Source: CAYLSV01 sp964386435 (GTDB lineage: Bacteria; Planctomycetota; Phycisphaerae; Tepidisphaerales; Tepidisphaeraceae). Taken from it: DNA of 64,000 bases. The stretch is taken from the NCBI GenBank assembly GCA_964386435.1, contig CAYLSV010000003.1, positions 1 through 64,000 on the forward strand, in the 5' to 3' direction. The notes beneath the pieces were generated by a model. The model made no database searches. It was not told the DNA's origin and saw only the letters and a list, made by a program, of their open reading frames with translations. Shown piece after piece: positions 41,275 to 49,244 of this stretch; the stretch's first letter is position 1, and every line of letters begins with the position of its first letter. Both the position numbers and the translations under genes were made by a program.

Positions 41275-44091
41275 TCATCGCTTCGCCGGCATCGGCAGCA
41301 GCGTCACTTCGCCGTGCTGTTCGACCTGCGGGCGGATGGCCCCGGCGGGGCCGACGATGATGAGGGTCAGGTTCTGCGGGTCGGCGTGGGTTTGCATGAC
41401 CTCTTGGACGTCGGCGAGCGTCACCTCGTTGATGCGGGCGGGGAGGGTGTCGTAGTAATCGAGCGGGTAATCGTTCAGCTCGATGTTCACGCGGCGGCCG
41501 GCTTGTTGGTCGATGGTTTGGGTGGCCATGACCATCGCGCCGCTGACGATCTGCTGGGCGCGGGCGAGTTCTTCGCTTGTCACCGGGTTTTGGCGCATCT
41601 CTTCGATGACGCCCAGGGCGGCGTCGACGGCTTGGCCGGCGGTTTCGGGGCGGGTGTCGACCGTGATGAGGAAGCGGCCGTCGGCGCGATTGGGGCTGAA
41701 GTAGGCGGCCGCGCCGTAGGTCAGGCCCTGCTCGGCGCGGAGCACGCGGTTCATGCGGCTGTCGATGCCGTTGGACAAAATCTGGCTCGCCACGCTGCCG
41801 GCGAAGCGGGCGTCGGACTGGTTGTCGTACGCCCGGCGGGCCAGGCGGACGGTGGCTTGCTGGGCGTCGGGGTTGTCGATCAAAATCACCCGGCGAGTGG
41901 TCGCGGGCTCGGGCAGGTTCAGGTCGATCTCGGCGACGTCCTTCGGCTGCCAATCGGCGAGCAAATCGGCGGCGAGGTCGCGGGCGGTGGCCTCGGTGAT
42001 GTCGCCGGCGAACAGAAGCATGGCGCTCGTCGGCTGGTAGATCTTGTCGTACCACGCCTGCACGTCGGCTTTCGTCAGCTTGGCGACCGTCTCGGGGGTG
42101 GCGTTGGTGCCCAGCGGCGAGTCGCCGTAGAGGGCGGCGTCGAGCTGGCGGCTGGCGACGGGGCCGGGGCTGGCGAGCTGCTGGGCAAGGCCGGCGGCGA
42201 CCTGGGCCTTGAGTTTGGCGAGCTCGCCATCGTCGAGCGTGGCAACCGTGGCGACGCGGCGGGTCAGGTCGAGGCCGACGGCGAGTTGGTCGCGCGTGCT
42301 GCGGCCGGAGATTATGGTGTGGTCGCCGTTGTCGGTGACGTTCAGGCGGATGCCGCGGGAGTCCAATTCGCGGGCGAACTCGGCGGCGGTGTAGCCCGCG
42401 ACGCCGCGGGTCAGCAGCGAGGCCGTGACGCCGGCGAGGCCCTCCTTGCCCGGCTCGACCGCGTGGCCGCCGGCGGGCAAAACAAGGTTCCACGCGACGG
42501 TCGGCAACCGGTCGTCCGGCAGCACGATCACCTTCACGCCGCCCAAGTCGAACGTGCTGCCCTTCTCGAACTCGGCCGCGAGGGCGTCGGTGCTGAACGG
42601 CGGCTCAACCGGGTAATCCTCGGGAAAGTTGACGGCCCGCGGCTCGACGGGCGAATCGTCCTCAACCGGCTGCGTCGTCAGGATGTCGGCGGCGGCCTGC
42701 TCGGCGTCGGTGGCGCCCTCGGCGGGCTGGCCGGGCACGTAGTGCAGGATGCTGACGGCGGTGGGCTTCAGATGCTCCTGGGCGACGCGCTGCACGTCCT
42801 CGGCGGTGACGGCGGCGATCTTGGCGGCGTCGGAGTTGATCCGCCCCGCGTCGCCGCCGAAGACCTCGTACTCGCCCAGATCCGTGCCGACGCTGTCGGC
42901 CGTCGCCCGGCGGTTGATCAGCGACAGGCGGAACTGCGTCTTCGCCTTCTCGACCTCCTCGGCCGTCGGCCCCTCCTCGGCGATCCGCTCGACGACGGCC
43001 AGCGCCTCCGCCTCGGCGGCGTCCGGGTCGGCGTCGGGCAGCAAACCGACGACGGCGAAGAACAACCCGACGTCCTCAAGCTGCTCATTGCCGGCCTGCG
43101 CCACGTTGGCGATCGGCGACTCGCCGGCCACCAGTGCCTGGTACATCCGGCTGCTCCGGCCGTCGCCCAGAATGCTGCCGAGCACGTCGAGGGCGTATTG
43201 ATCGTCGTCCGCCCACGGCACCGTCTTCCACAGCAACGCGATGCGCGGCAGCGGGATGTTGCCCTTCGTGACGACCGCCCGCCGCGGCTCCGTCTGCGGC
43301 GGCTCACTCGGGCTGCGCCGCACGACCTCGTCGCCCTTCTCGATCCAGCCGTAGTACCGCTCGACCCACGCCTTCGCCTGGGCGACGTCGAAGTCGCCGG
43401 CGATCACCAGCGTCGCGTTGTTCGGCACGTAGAACTCATCATGGAACGCCTGCAGCTCCGCCGGCTGCGCCGCGGCCAAATGCTCCATGTCGCCGATCGG
43501 CATCCACTGGTAATAATGGTTGTCGAACGCGAGGTCGAACATGTCCTGAAAAAACTCACCGTACGGCGGGTTGGCCGTCCGCAGCCGCCACTCCTCGGCG
43601 ACGACCTGCCGCTCGGTGTCAAAGATCTCCGGCGTCACGACGAAGCTCGCCATCCGGTCGGCCTCTAGGTACAACGCCATCTCCAAATGGTTGCTCGGCA
43701 CGGTGTTCGTGTACGTCGTCTGGTCGAAGCTGGTGAACGCGTTGGAGTCGCCACCCGTGGCGTTGATGAGCTGCATGTGCCGCTCGGGCGGCACGTGGGC
43801 GCTGCCGCGGAACATCATGTGCTCGAACATGTGGGCGAACCCCTGCCGCTCCGGCCGCTCGTCCTTGCTGCCGACCTGGTACAGCACCCGCACGTGCACG
43901 ACCGGCGCGTTGTCCATCGGCGCGTAGATCACGGTCAGCCCGTTCCCCAGCACCTCCCGCTCAAACTCAACATCACTAATCGAGGCGGGCCGGGTGGTGG
44001 GCTCGGTGGCGGGCGGCTGGGCAGTCATGGCAACAGGGGCAACGGCAAGCGCAGCCCCAAGGGCAACGGCGGCAAGGGCGTGGATCTTCAT
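41275..44091 (-). CDS. Exported M16-family zinc protease, fused two-unit form
   Basis: 938 residues. Signal peptide: MKIHALAAVALGAALAVAPV with TAQPPA. The first M16 unit contains the inverted zinc motif HMFEH in RQGFAHMFEHMMFRGSAHVP and the distal Glu in VVAEEWRLR. The second unit (about 490-930, SGRSTRDQLAVGLDLTRRV) lacks the HxxEH motif, as is usual for the inactive half of pitrilysin-like enzymes. It degrades peptides in the periplasm or outside. ATG 44091 is chosen over TTG 44097. Its stop overlaps the start region of the ankyrin gene. Confidence 0.94.
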   Translation of the reverse strand: MKIHALAAVALGAALAVAPVAMTAQPPATEPTTRPASISDVEFEREVLGNGLTVIYAPMDNAPVVHVRVLYQVGSKDERPERQGFAHMFEHMMFRGSAHVPPERHMQLINATGGDSNAFTSFDQTTYTNTVPSNHLEMALYLEADRMASFVVTPEIFDTERQVVAEEWRLRTANPPYGEFFQDMFDLAFDNHYYQWMPIGDMEHLAAAQPAELQAFHDEFYVPNNATLVIAGDFDVAQAKAWVERYYGWIEKGDEVVRRSPSEPPQTEPRRAVVTKGNIPLPRIALLWKTVPWADDDQYALDVLGSILGDGRSSRMYQALVAGESPIANVAQAGNEQLEDVGLFFAVVGLLPDADPDAAEAEALAVVERIAEEGPTAEEVEKAKTQFRLSLINRRATADSVGTDLGEYEVFGGDAGRINSDAAKIAAVTAEDVQRVAQEHLKPTAVSILHYVPGQPAEGATDAEQAAADILTTQPVEDDSPVEPRAVNFPEDYPVEPPFSTDALAAEFEKGSTFDLGGVKVIVLPDDRLPTVAWNLVLPAGGHAVEPGKEGLAGVTASLLTRGVAGYTAAEFARELDSRGIRLNVTDNGDHTIISGRSTRDQLAVGLDLTRRVATVATLDDGELAKLKAQVAAGLAQQLASPGPVASRQLDAALYGDSPLGTNATPETVAKLTKADVQAWYDKIYQPTSAMLLFAGDITEATARDLAADLLADWQPKDVAEIDLNLPEPATTRRVILIDNPDAQQATVRLARRAYDNQSDARFAGSVASQILSNGIDSRMNRVLRAEQGLTYGAAAYFSPNRADGRFLITVDTRPETAGQAVDAALGVIEEMRQNPVTSEELARAQQIVSGAMVMATQTIDQQAGRRVNIELNDYPLDYYDTLPARINEVTLADVQEVMQTHADPQNLTLIIVGPAGAIRPQVEQHGEVTLLPMPAKR

Positions 44092-44162
44092 GCGCAAAAG
44101 GTCGGACCGACCACCACGACTTTAGCCCGCCCCGCCGACCCAGGATCACCCACCAGCACCAC

Positions 44163-44265
44163 GTAGCTGCGGCCCCGCGGGCCGCAGTAGACGCGTCCGA
44201 ACAACCCAAATTCGTCGCCTCCCCGAAACCATCGCCCCCACTGCGACCCACGGGGACGCAGCTAC
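44163..44265. repeat. REPIN-like palindrome (GTAGCTGCG family)
   Basis: It begins GTAGCTGCGGCCCCGCGGGC and ends CCACGGGGACGCAGCTAC, with about 60 bases between halves. The terminal CTAC provides the TAG stop (minus strand, 44262-44264) of the following zinc-ribbon gene. Confidence 0.75.
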
Positions 44266-44546
44266 CCGCCGCTTTCTGACGCCGACGGACCATCAACCCG
44301 CTCGCCCCACTTGTCCACCTCCGCGCCGCAGTTCGGGCACGTCCACCCGCCCCACATGAACTGTCGCTTGTTCCGCAGCCACCTGATCATGGGCAGGCTT
44401 CGATCACACTCAGGACATAACATCTTCCGCACGTGCACCCCCCACTTACCTCGGCCACGCAACGTGTCACGTACAACCAGCGCAGACCCGCCGATGGCGA
44501 CAGTGGCAGTCATCAGGCAAGCGACGACGAAGGCGATCCAGAACAT
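44262..44546 (-). CDS. Small membrane protein with C-terminal zinc ribbon
   Basis: 94 residues. One N-terminal membrane helix (FWIAFVVACLMTATVAIGGS) is followed by a basic stretch and a four-cysteine zinc ribbon, CPECDRSLP ... CPNCGAEVDKWG. No enzymatic motif. The architecture is similar to the start of the gene at 4535. The stop codon is contributed by the terminal GTAG of a REPIN, so the present C-terminus (PSASESGG) may be insertion-derived. Function unknown. Confidence 0.65.
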   Translation of the reverse strand: MFWIAFVVACLMTATVAIGGSALVVRDTLRGRGKWGVHVRKMLCPECDRSLPMIRWLRNKRQFMWGGWTCPNCGAEVDKWGERVDGPSASESGG

Positions 44547-44590
44547 GTCGCCGCATCATGTGGTCAAAACGCATTTGCAGGGAGTATGCC

Positions 44591-44821
44591 ATGTCTCACG
44601 CCGTCATCATCGAGCCCACCGACACCGGCTCCAGCACCCACGCCCCCAACCTACCGGGCGGCGTCGCCACCGGCCCAACCCTGGAGCAGGTGCAACCGTT
44701 GGTGCGACAGCCCAGCGGCATGCACCTGCAGGACCTGGCCGAAGACGCCAAGCCGACCCCAAAGCCCGGCACGCAAGTCGCCCCTCTGGAGCCGGCGTCT
44801 CCTGAAAGCTCAAGAGCATGA
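44591..44821 (+). CDS. Small proline-rich hypothetical protein
   Basis: 76 residues, MSHAVIIEPTDTGSSTHAPN at the start and many Pro/Ala later (KPTPKPGTQVAPLEPASPES). A ribosome site (GGGAG, about 44581) precedes the ATG. No recognised domain; low complexity, possibly an N-terminal fragment of a longer protein truncated where the REP at 44836 begins. Confidence 0.4.
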   Translation: MSHAVIIEPTDTGSSTHAPNLPGGVATGPTLEQVQPLVRQPSGMHLQDLAEDAKPTPKPGTQVAPLEPASPESSRA

Positions 44822-44835
44822 GGGTTCGAGTCGGT

Positions 44836-44957
44836 AAAGGGGTCGGCAGTTATTGAACCCATCGATCTAACAAAGTAGTCTCGGCAAAGTGTTCTGGAAG
44901 CAACGACCCGCCCTGCTGCAGCACGAAGAGGCCAAACTATGACTCCCGACCCCTTTA
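44836..44957. repeat. REP pair, GGGGTCGG(C/G)AGT type
   Basis: AAAGGGGTCGGCAGTTATTG (44836-44855) and TGACTCCCGACCCCTTTAC (44939-44957) are inverse copies of one motif. The second marks the sharp beginning of the MATE fragment. Confidence 0.75.
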
Positions 44958-45476
44958 CAGCAGCTCAGCGTCGGCGTCACGGCCCTGGTCGGCCGCTACG
45001 TCGGGGCCCGCCGCCCGGACCTCGCCGCCCAGCGGGCGCATCTGGGCTTCAAGATCGTCTGCATCTGGCTGGCGATCTGCGGCGTGGCGTTCCTGTGCTT
45101 CGGCCGGCCGCTGATGCAGGTGTTCACGGACGAGCCGGAGGTCGTCCGCCTGGGCGTGCTGCTGCTGGCGGTTGCGGCGTTCTACCAGTTCTTCGACGCC
45201 CTGTACATCACCTACGCTCACGCCCTGCGCGGCGCTGGCGACACGCTCGTTCCCGCCCTGTTCACCGGCGCCCTCTGCTGGCTCGTCATGATCGGCGGCG
45301 GCTTCCTCATGGCTTACCAGTTCCCCACCCTCGGCGTCTTCGGCCCCTGGCTCGCCGCCATGCTCTACGGCATCACCCTGGGCGTCTGGATGTTCACCCG
45401 CTTCACCCACGGCCGCTGGAAGCACCTGGGCGTCCTCGCCACCCACCGGTCCAGCCACCCGGCCCCGCCAGGCTAG
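44957..45476 (+). pseudogene. MATE efflux transporter, C-terminal fragment
   Basis: About 173 residues open in frame, starting directly at a REP: LSVGVTALVGRYVGARRPDL, then CIWLAICGVAFLCFGRPLMQ, FYQFFDALYITYAHALRGAG and DTLVPALFTGALCWLVMIGG. These correspond to the second (C-terminal) six-helix bundle of a NorM/MatE-type Na+/H+ multidrug exporter, including the A-L-R-G-A-G-D-T loop. The N-terminal half is missing, and no start codon is near. REP sequences lie at both ends (44939 and 45482), so this is a REP-delimited fragment rather than a functional gene. Confidence 0.8.
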
Positions 45477-45481
45477 CCGCA

Positions 45482-45503
45482 GTTATTGACTCCCGACCCC
45501 TTT
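45482..45503. repeat. REP, junction between MATE fragment and Hint fragment
   Basis: GTTATTGACTCCCGACCCCT and TT; same orientation as the copy at 44939 and nearly the same sequence as those at 48146 and, inverted, 44836 and 48743. Confidence 0.8.
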
Positions 45504-46172
45504 TCCGACTCAGTTGGCGCCCGGCGACCGGCTCCAGGAGCCCGACGGCACTTGGCAGACGGTCCTTTCCACGACCACCAACCGGTGTCCGACGGGGTGA
45601 AGGTCTACAACATCGAGGTCGAGGGCGAGCACACGTATTTCGTCGCCGACAACGACCACGCGCAGGGGACCGACCCGCTGTGGATGCATAATAAGTGTGT
45701 TGATGGTGTATTCTTCGGACGGTACAAAAAGAAACCTATCTCTTACGAAGGAGTGACCACGAAGACACTTCGAGTTGAAAAGGTGCCGGAAGACGTGGTA
45801 GATGCCGTCGAGCGCGATTTCAACAACACGGCACGCGCCAATTTCATTCGGCATATCGGCGCAAATACCAGAAGTGAGCTAAAGGCCGTAGGATTTAGTG
45901 TCCACGATCTGGATATAATGGAATCATCTGGAGTCGTACCTGGAGGCGGCGCACACGTCATTGCTGGTGGCTTTCAATTTCATCATATTCACCCGAAAGC
46001 ATTAGGAGGAGACAACAGTTTTGGAAACCTTGTACTTATTCAGCAACGGCCTTATCATTCTGCAATCACATCGGAAATAAACGCACTGACAAGACATATG
46101 TCACCGGGTGACGGCCAGCAGATGGAGATTGATCTTCCCACATCTGAAGGACTCGTAGTTTATGCCCCCTGA
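45486..46172 (+). CDS. Hint C-half plus HNH-type toxin tip (polymorphic toxin C-terminal cassette)
   Basis: The open frame is 228 residues, but its first about 35 are read from a REP and a shifted frame. In the neighbouring frame, LAPGDRLQEPDGTWQTVLST precedes VYNIEVEGEHTYFVADNDHA, together the C-terminal half of a Hint (pretoxin) domain; one indel near 45590 separates them. After the processing site region (DPLWMHNKC) the DNA becomes visibly AT-richer, and the remaining about 150 residues form a nuclease tip with GGFQFHHIHPKALGG, NSFGNLVLI and a later PYHSAIT (an HNH/His-Me type pattern). The toxin stop overlaps the immunity ATG by 11 bases. With the N-terminal delivery part missing, it is an orphan cassette. 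Nuclease activity is inferred. Confidence 0.7.
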   Translation: MTPDPFSDSVGARRPAPGARRHLADGPFHDHQPVSDGVKVYNIEVEGEHTYFVADNDHAQGTDPLWMHNKCVDGVFFGRYKKKPISYEGVTTKTLRVEKVPEDVVDAVERDFNNTARANFIRHIGANTRSELKAVGFSVHDLDIMESSGVVPGGGAHVIAGGFQFHHIHPKALGGDNSFGNLVLIQQRPYHSAITSEINALTRHMSPGDGQQMEIDLPTSEGLVVYAP

Positions 46173-46641
46173 TATTGATCAGTTTGTCGACAATTTACTT
46201 AGTGCGGCCAATGTTGGTGCGTACGTCGAACCTCCGATAGGCGAGGATGTCTTGAACAAGGAGCACGACAAGTATGTGAATAGATTTCAAATCCGGCTTC
46301 CTTCAATGTACCTCGAACTATGCAGGAAATGCGACGGATTCATCACCCCGCATTTCGCCCGTCTTCATGGGCTTGAGACAAAAGGCAAGGATTTGGCATA
46401 TCCGGCCAAAGAAGGGCTTCTGGACGTCCACGAAAGACAACTTGAAGAGGAATTTACACGGCCGAGTTTCGTCGAGTTCGGCAATAGAGACGGTACAGAG
46501 TTCTGGGGGTTCGACACGAATGAACAGTGCTTCGTCCGAGCTGGCTCCGACCCGGCTTCCACGAGAGTAAGAACAAAGTTTATGGATTTTGAAGAGATGT
46601 TCCGCGACCTGTTCAGAATAGGGGATGGGGATCACAGCTGA
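46162..46641 (+). CDS. SMI1/KNR4-like immunity protein
   Basis: 159 residues, AT-rich like the toxin tip. The pattern VNRFQIRLPSMYLELCRKCD (the L-P-x-x-Y/L-x-x-x-x-x-x-x-N/DG core), FVEFGNRDGTEFWGFDTNEQ and a final FMDFEEMFRDLF is that of SMI1/KNR4 (SUKH)-type immunity proteins, which neutralise many nuclease toxins of contact-dependent systems. It starts 11 bases inside the toxin 3' end, ensuring coupled translation. Specific protection against the adjacent HNH tip is inferred from position only. Confidence 0.8.
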   Translation: MPPDIDQFVDNLLSAANVGAYVEPPIGEDVLNKEHDKYVNRFQIRLPSMYLELCRKCDGFITPHFARLHGLETKGKDLAYPAKEGLLDVHERQLEEEFTRPSFVEFGNRDGTEFWGFDTNEQCFVRAGSDPASTRVRTKFMDFEEMFRDLFRIGDGDHS

Positions 46642-46697
46642 CTAGGCGTCCGCCGCTTCGTCCGCGCCTGGAATGACAACATTGATGCCTCGTCGAC

Positions 46698-47236
46698 ACG
46701 TCGAACAAGGTGGTCCGCTACGCCGAGAACACCCACCGGGTGCTGACGACGGTCGAGATGGTCGGCGGCGTCACGGTCCTGCTGAAGACGGGGGCAACGC
46801 TGCTGGCCAAGGAGGGCTTCAAGGCGTGCGCCAAGCTCGCCGCCAAGGAGATCGCCCAGGAAACTGCCAGTGCCGTGGCCGCCGAACTCTCGCTCCACGC
46901 CGCCGAGCTGGTCGGCCTCAGCGACGAGCAGGTCGCCTACGTGAGGATCGGCGTCGACGCCTACCAGACCTTCGCCTTCCTCAAGGCCGCCCGCGCCCAG
47001 GTCGATCCGAACGCGGCCTGCTTCACCGCCGGTACCCAGGCCGTCACCGGCCTGTTCGACGACGGCACCTTCGCCACGAGCCGAATCGAAGATCTAAGCG
47101 TTGGCGACCTCGTCCTGGCCCGCGACCAACACGACGCGGCCGACGACCTCGATCTTCGGCGGGTGACGAACGTGTTCACCAAGACGAGCGACCACGTCCG
47201 CCACCTGAGCGTCCAGGGCGACGGCGACAACGTCGG
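46698..47236 (+). pseudogene. Pretoxin Hint N-half with upstream linker (truncated polymorphic toxin)
   Basis: An open frame of about 180 residues: TSNKVVRYAENTHRVL, then a helical alanine-rich linker (ATLLAKEGFKACAKLAAKEI) and the start of a Hint domain, ACFTAGTQAVTGLF with Cys as presumed first catalytic residue, followed by RIEDLSVGDLVLARD and RRVTNVFTKTSDHVRHLSV. It stops abruptly at the REP array at 47237; the distal Hint half and any toxin are absent. GC content is high, like the core genome. Upstream (46645-46697) short frames such as RRFVRAWNDNID suggest additional frameshifted coding remnants of the same protein. Confidence 0.65.
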
Positions 47237-47316
47237 TCGCAAACGGGGTCAGGTACCGTTGGTCGGAAACGGGGTCAGGTACCGTTGGTCGGAAACGGGG
47301 TCAGGTACCGTTGATT
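47237..47316. repeat. Three direct REP units left of RAYT
   Basis: Three copies of GGTCGGAAACGGGGTCAGGT followed by ACCGTT, in a roughly 24-base period. Inverse copies (AACGGTACCTGACCCCATTT) lie at 48037-48090 beyond the transposase gene, so the RAYT is bracketed by inverted repeats. Confidence 0.9.
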
Positions 47317-47345
47317 CTCCTCGTTGGGTGCGGTAGCTTGCGGCG

Positions 47346-48045
47346 GTGCCGCGTCAGCCCCGCCAGACGTTCGCCGGCGTCACGTACCACGTCCTGAACC
47401 GCGCCGCGGGCCGGGCGACGCTGTTTCGCCGCCACGGCGACTACCTTGCCTTCTGCCTCGTGCTCAAGCAGGCGGTGGCACGGGAGATGGGGCAGAATCG
47501 GGTGCCGCCGGATCTTTTGTCGTGGGTCGTCATGCCCAACCACTGGCACCTGGTGCTTCGACCGCACGAGGACCACTCGTTGTCGGAGTTCGTCCGCTGG
47601 CTGACGGTGACGCACACCCAGCGTTATCACGCCGCCCACCGCACCGGCGGCACCGGGCCGCTGTACCAAGGTAGGTTCAAGAGCTTCCCAGTGCAGGATG
47701 ACGGACACCTCTTGTCGCTGATCCGCTACGTGGAGCGGCGGGCGTTGGGTTTCGTCGGGCGACCGCACCGCCCGCACGCCGCTCGGCCCCCCGCTACTGC
47801 CGATGGACCGCTGGCCCGTCGAGCACGGCTGGACACCCGCCACTTGGCCGCGCCACGTCGACGAGGCTCACACGGCGGCCGAGTTGGCGGCCCTGCGGAC
47901 CACCCTCGCCCGCGGCCGGCCGCTGGGCGAGAATCCGTGGCGGGAGCAGGCGGCGGCCCGCCACGGCCTCGACGCCACGCTCCGCCCGCTCGGGCGGCCA
48001 AGAAAGGAACCACATGCTCCCAAGATGGCCAACAACGGTACCTGA
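47346..48045 (+). pseudogene. REP-associated tyrosine transposase (RAYT), internally damaged
   Basis: A Y1/HUH transposase of the TnpA-REP family. The first frame holds PRQPRQTFAGVTYHVLNRAA, LLSWVVMPNHWHLVLRPHED (the HUH motif as HWH), GPLYQGRFKSFPVQDDGHLL and the catalytic tyrosine helix LIRYVER. It then changes frame: the expected W-R-W-S-S segment is missing, and the C-terminal part continues in another frame as MDRWPVEHGWTPATWPRHVD, AAELAALRTTLARGRPLGEN and GLDATLRPLGRPRKEP. An internal deletion with frame loss near 47760-47795 explains this. The catalytic half may still be made. The neighbouring REPs of the GGGGTCAGGTACC type are its probable substrates. Confidence 0.85.
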
Positions 48046-48167
48046 CCCCATTTCCGTTGCTGACCCCATTTCCGTTGACCCCATTTCCGTCCACGTGCTC
48101 AACCGGACCGTGGGGCGGATGACCTTGTTCGGCGGCGGTGAAACAATGACTCCCGACTCCTTTTACG
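48037..48167. repeat. REP units right of RAYT and a RAYT N-terminal scrap
   Basis: AACGGTACCTGACCCCATTT, then CCGTTGCTGACCCCATTTCC and GTTGACCCCATTTCC (inverse of the left array). Between about 48092 and 48145 the frame reads HVLNRTVGRMTLFGGGET, the N-terminal motif of another RAYT. This is followed at 48146 by TGACTCCCGACTCCTTTTAC, the other REP type. Confidence 0.8.
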
Positions 48168-48217
48168 CCCATTCCAACAGTTCAGGCTATGGCAGACGCA
48201 TTCAACGAAGGCCTTAG

Positions 48218-48790
48218 ATGACGTGTTTACGCACCACAACATTGCTGATCGCCGTTCTCCTTCTCGGTGGTTGTGACAATCGCAGCGCAAGATCAAGGAA
48301 GCAGGTCAATCAGGTTGCGAAATTTTCAACAGATGTTCCAGACCGTGATGCTTCGAGATATTTGCAGCAACAGAAGAGCAGAGTACTCCGGAACTTGAGT
48401 CACCGTGATGCTGAAGGAGATACTTCCATCCTGCTGGGAGCGTCTTTAGACGGCAAAAGAAGACTTATTATCGTCTGGGTCTTCAACGTGAAATGTAAAG
48501 AAGCACATGTTTATTTAGTCAAAGACACAGGCGAATCAATCAGAGCAGGTTATGTAGAACTTGAGGCCATTTCATTGGTACAGCCGTATCATGTCGCTTT
48601 GAATCAATATGTCTCAGAGCACGACATGATAAAGTTTGATTCTCTTCACTTATCTTGTGCAGACGATTGCGGAAGATGGGGTATGATGAACGAGGTCGAC
48701 TTGTATAACGTAATCAGCGGGGGTAATTCAAGAAGGGCGGGAAAGGGGTCGGAGGTCATTGATTTCGCCGGGGCGGTGAGGCAGCCTTAG
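48218..48790 (+). CDS. Orphan AT-rich lipoprotein-like protein
   Basis: 190 residues with a lipoprotein signal: MTCLRTTTLLIAVLLLGGCD, lipobox LLGGC. The mature part is polar and not recognised (RDASRYLQQQKSRVLRNLSH; IIVWVFNVKCKEAHVYLVKD; FDSLHLSCADDCGRWGMM). The gene is AT-richer than its surroundings, like the toxin/immunity pair, and lies beside RAYT debris. The last about 19 residues (from RRAGKGSEV) are read through a REP at 48743, so the native C-terminus may be lost. It may be an orphan periplasmic immunity protein or a cargo gene; neither can be shown. Confidence 0.6.
   Translation: MTCLRTTTLLIAVLLLGGCDNRSARSRKQVNQVAKFSTDVPDRDASRYLQQQKSRVLRNLSHRDAEGDTSILLGASLDGKRRLIIVWVFNVKCKEAHVYLVKDTGESIRAGYVELEAISLVQPYHVALNQYVSEHDMIKFDSLHLSCADDCGRWGMMNEVDLYNVISGGNSRRAGKGSEVIDFAGAVRQP
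48743..48765. repeat. REP, GGGGTCGGAGGTCATTG
   Basis: GAAAGGGGTCGGAGGTCATT and GA; same type as 44836 in the same orientation. It overlaps the 3' end of the lipoprotein-like gene and directly precedes the RAYT remnant. Confidence 0.75.
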
Positions 48791-48795
48791 TGGTG

Positions 48796-49062
48796 TGCCC
48801 CGCGAGCCCCGGGAGACGTGCGCCGGCGTGACCGACCACTTACTCAACCGGGCCTTGGGGCGGATGACGTTGTTTCGCGGCGATGGTGAACCCATCTCGC
48901 CTTCTGCTGGGTGCTCAAGCAGGCGGTGGCGCGGGGGGCGGTTTAGGGGCGGACGCCGCCGGACTTCTTGGCGTGGCGGTCATGCCCGATCACTGGCACC
49001 TGGTGCTGCGGCCGCAAGCCGACGGGACGCTCTCCGACTTCCTGCGGTGGCTGATGGGTTTG
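48796..49062 (+). pseudogene. RAYT transposase remnant
   Basis: PREPRETCAGVTDHLLNRAL with GRMTLFRGDGEP in one frame, FCWVLKQAVARGAV in another and LLGVAVMPDHWHLVLRPQAD with GTLSDFLRWLMGLG in a third. The HUH motif (HWH) is kept, but at least two indels are present and the C-terminal half, including the catalytic tyrosine, is gone. Confidence 0.85.
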
Positions 49063-49244
49063 GGCGTTCTTGCTCGGGTGCTCTGCAGGCCGCGTTCGGT
49101 TTGTGGGGATGGGGTGAGGCGGTTTCTGATGGGTTGGGGCGAACGGGTTGATGCGGGCGGGTTGGTGTGGATAATGCGCTGCCGGGCTGGGCCGTCGTCG
49201 TGAAGGCGGGTCGGGCGGGCGATTTCAACCACGAGAACCACCAC

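Noticed and set aside
47237..47316. CRISPR-like direct repeats
   Set aside because: Only three units with almost no spacers between them, and inverse copies beyond the RAYT gene; these are REPs. No cas genes in the window.
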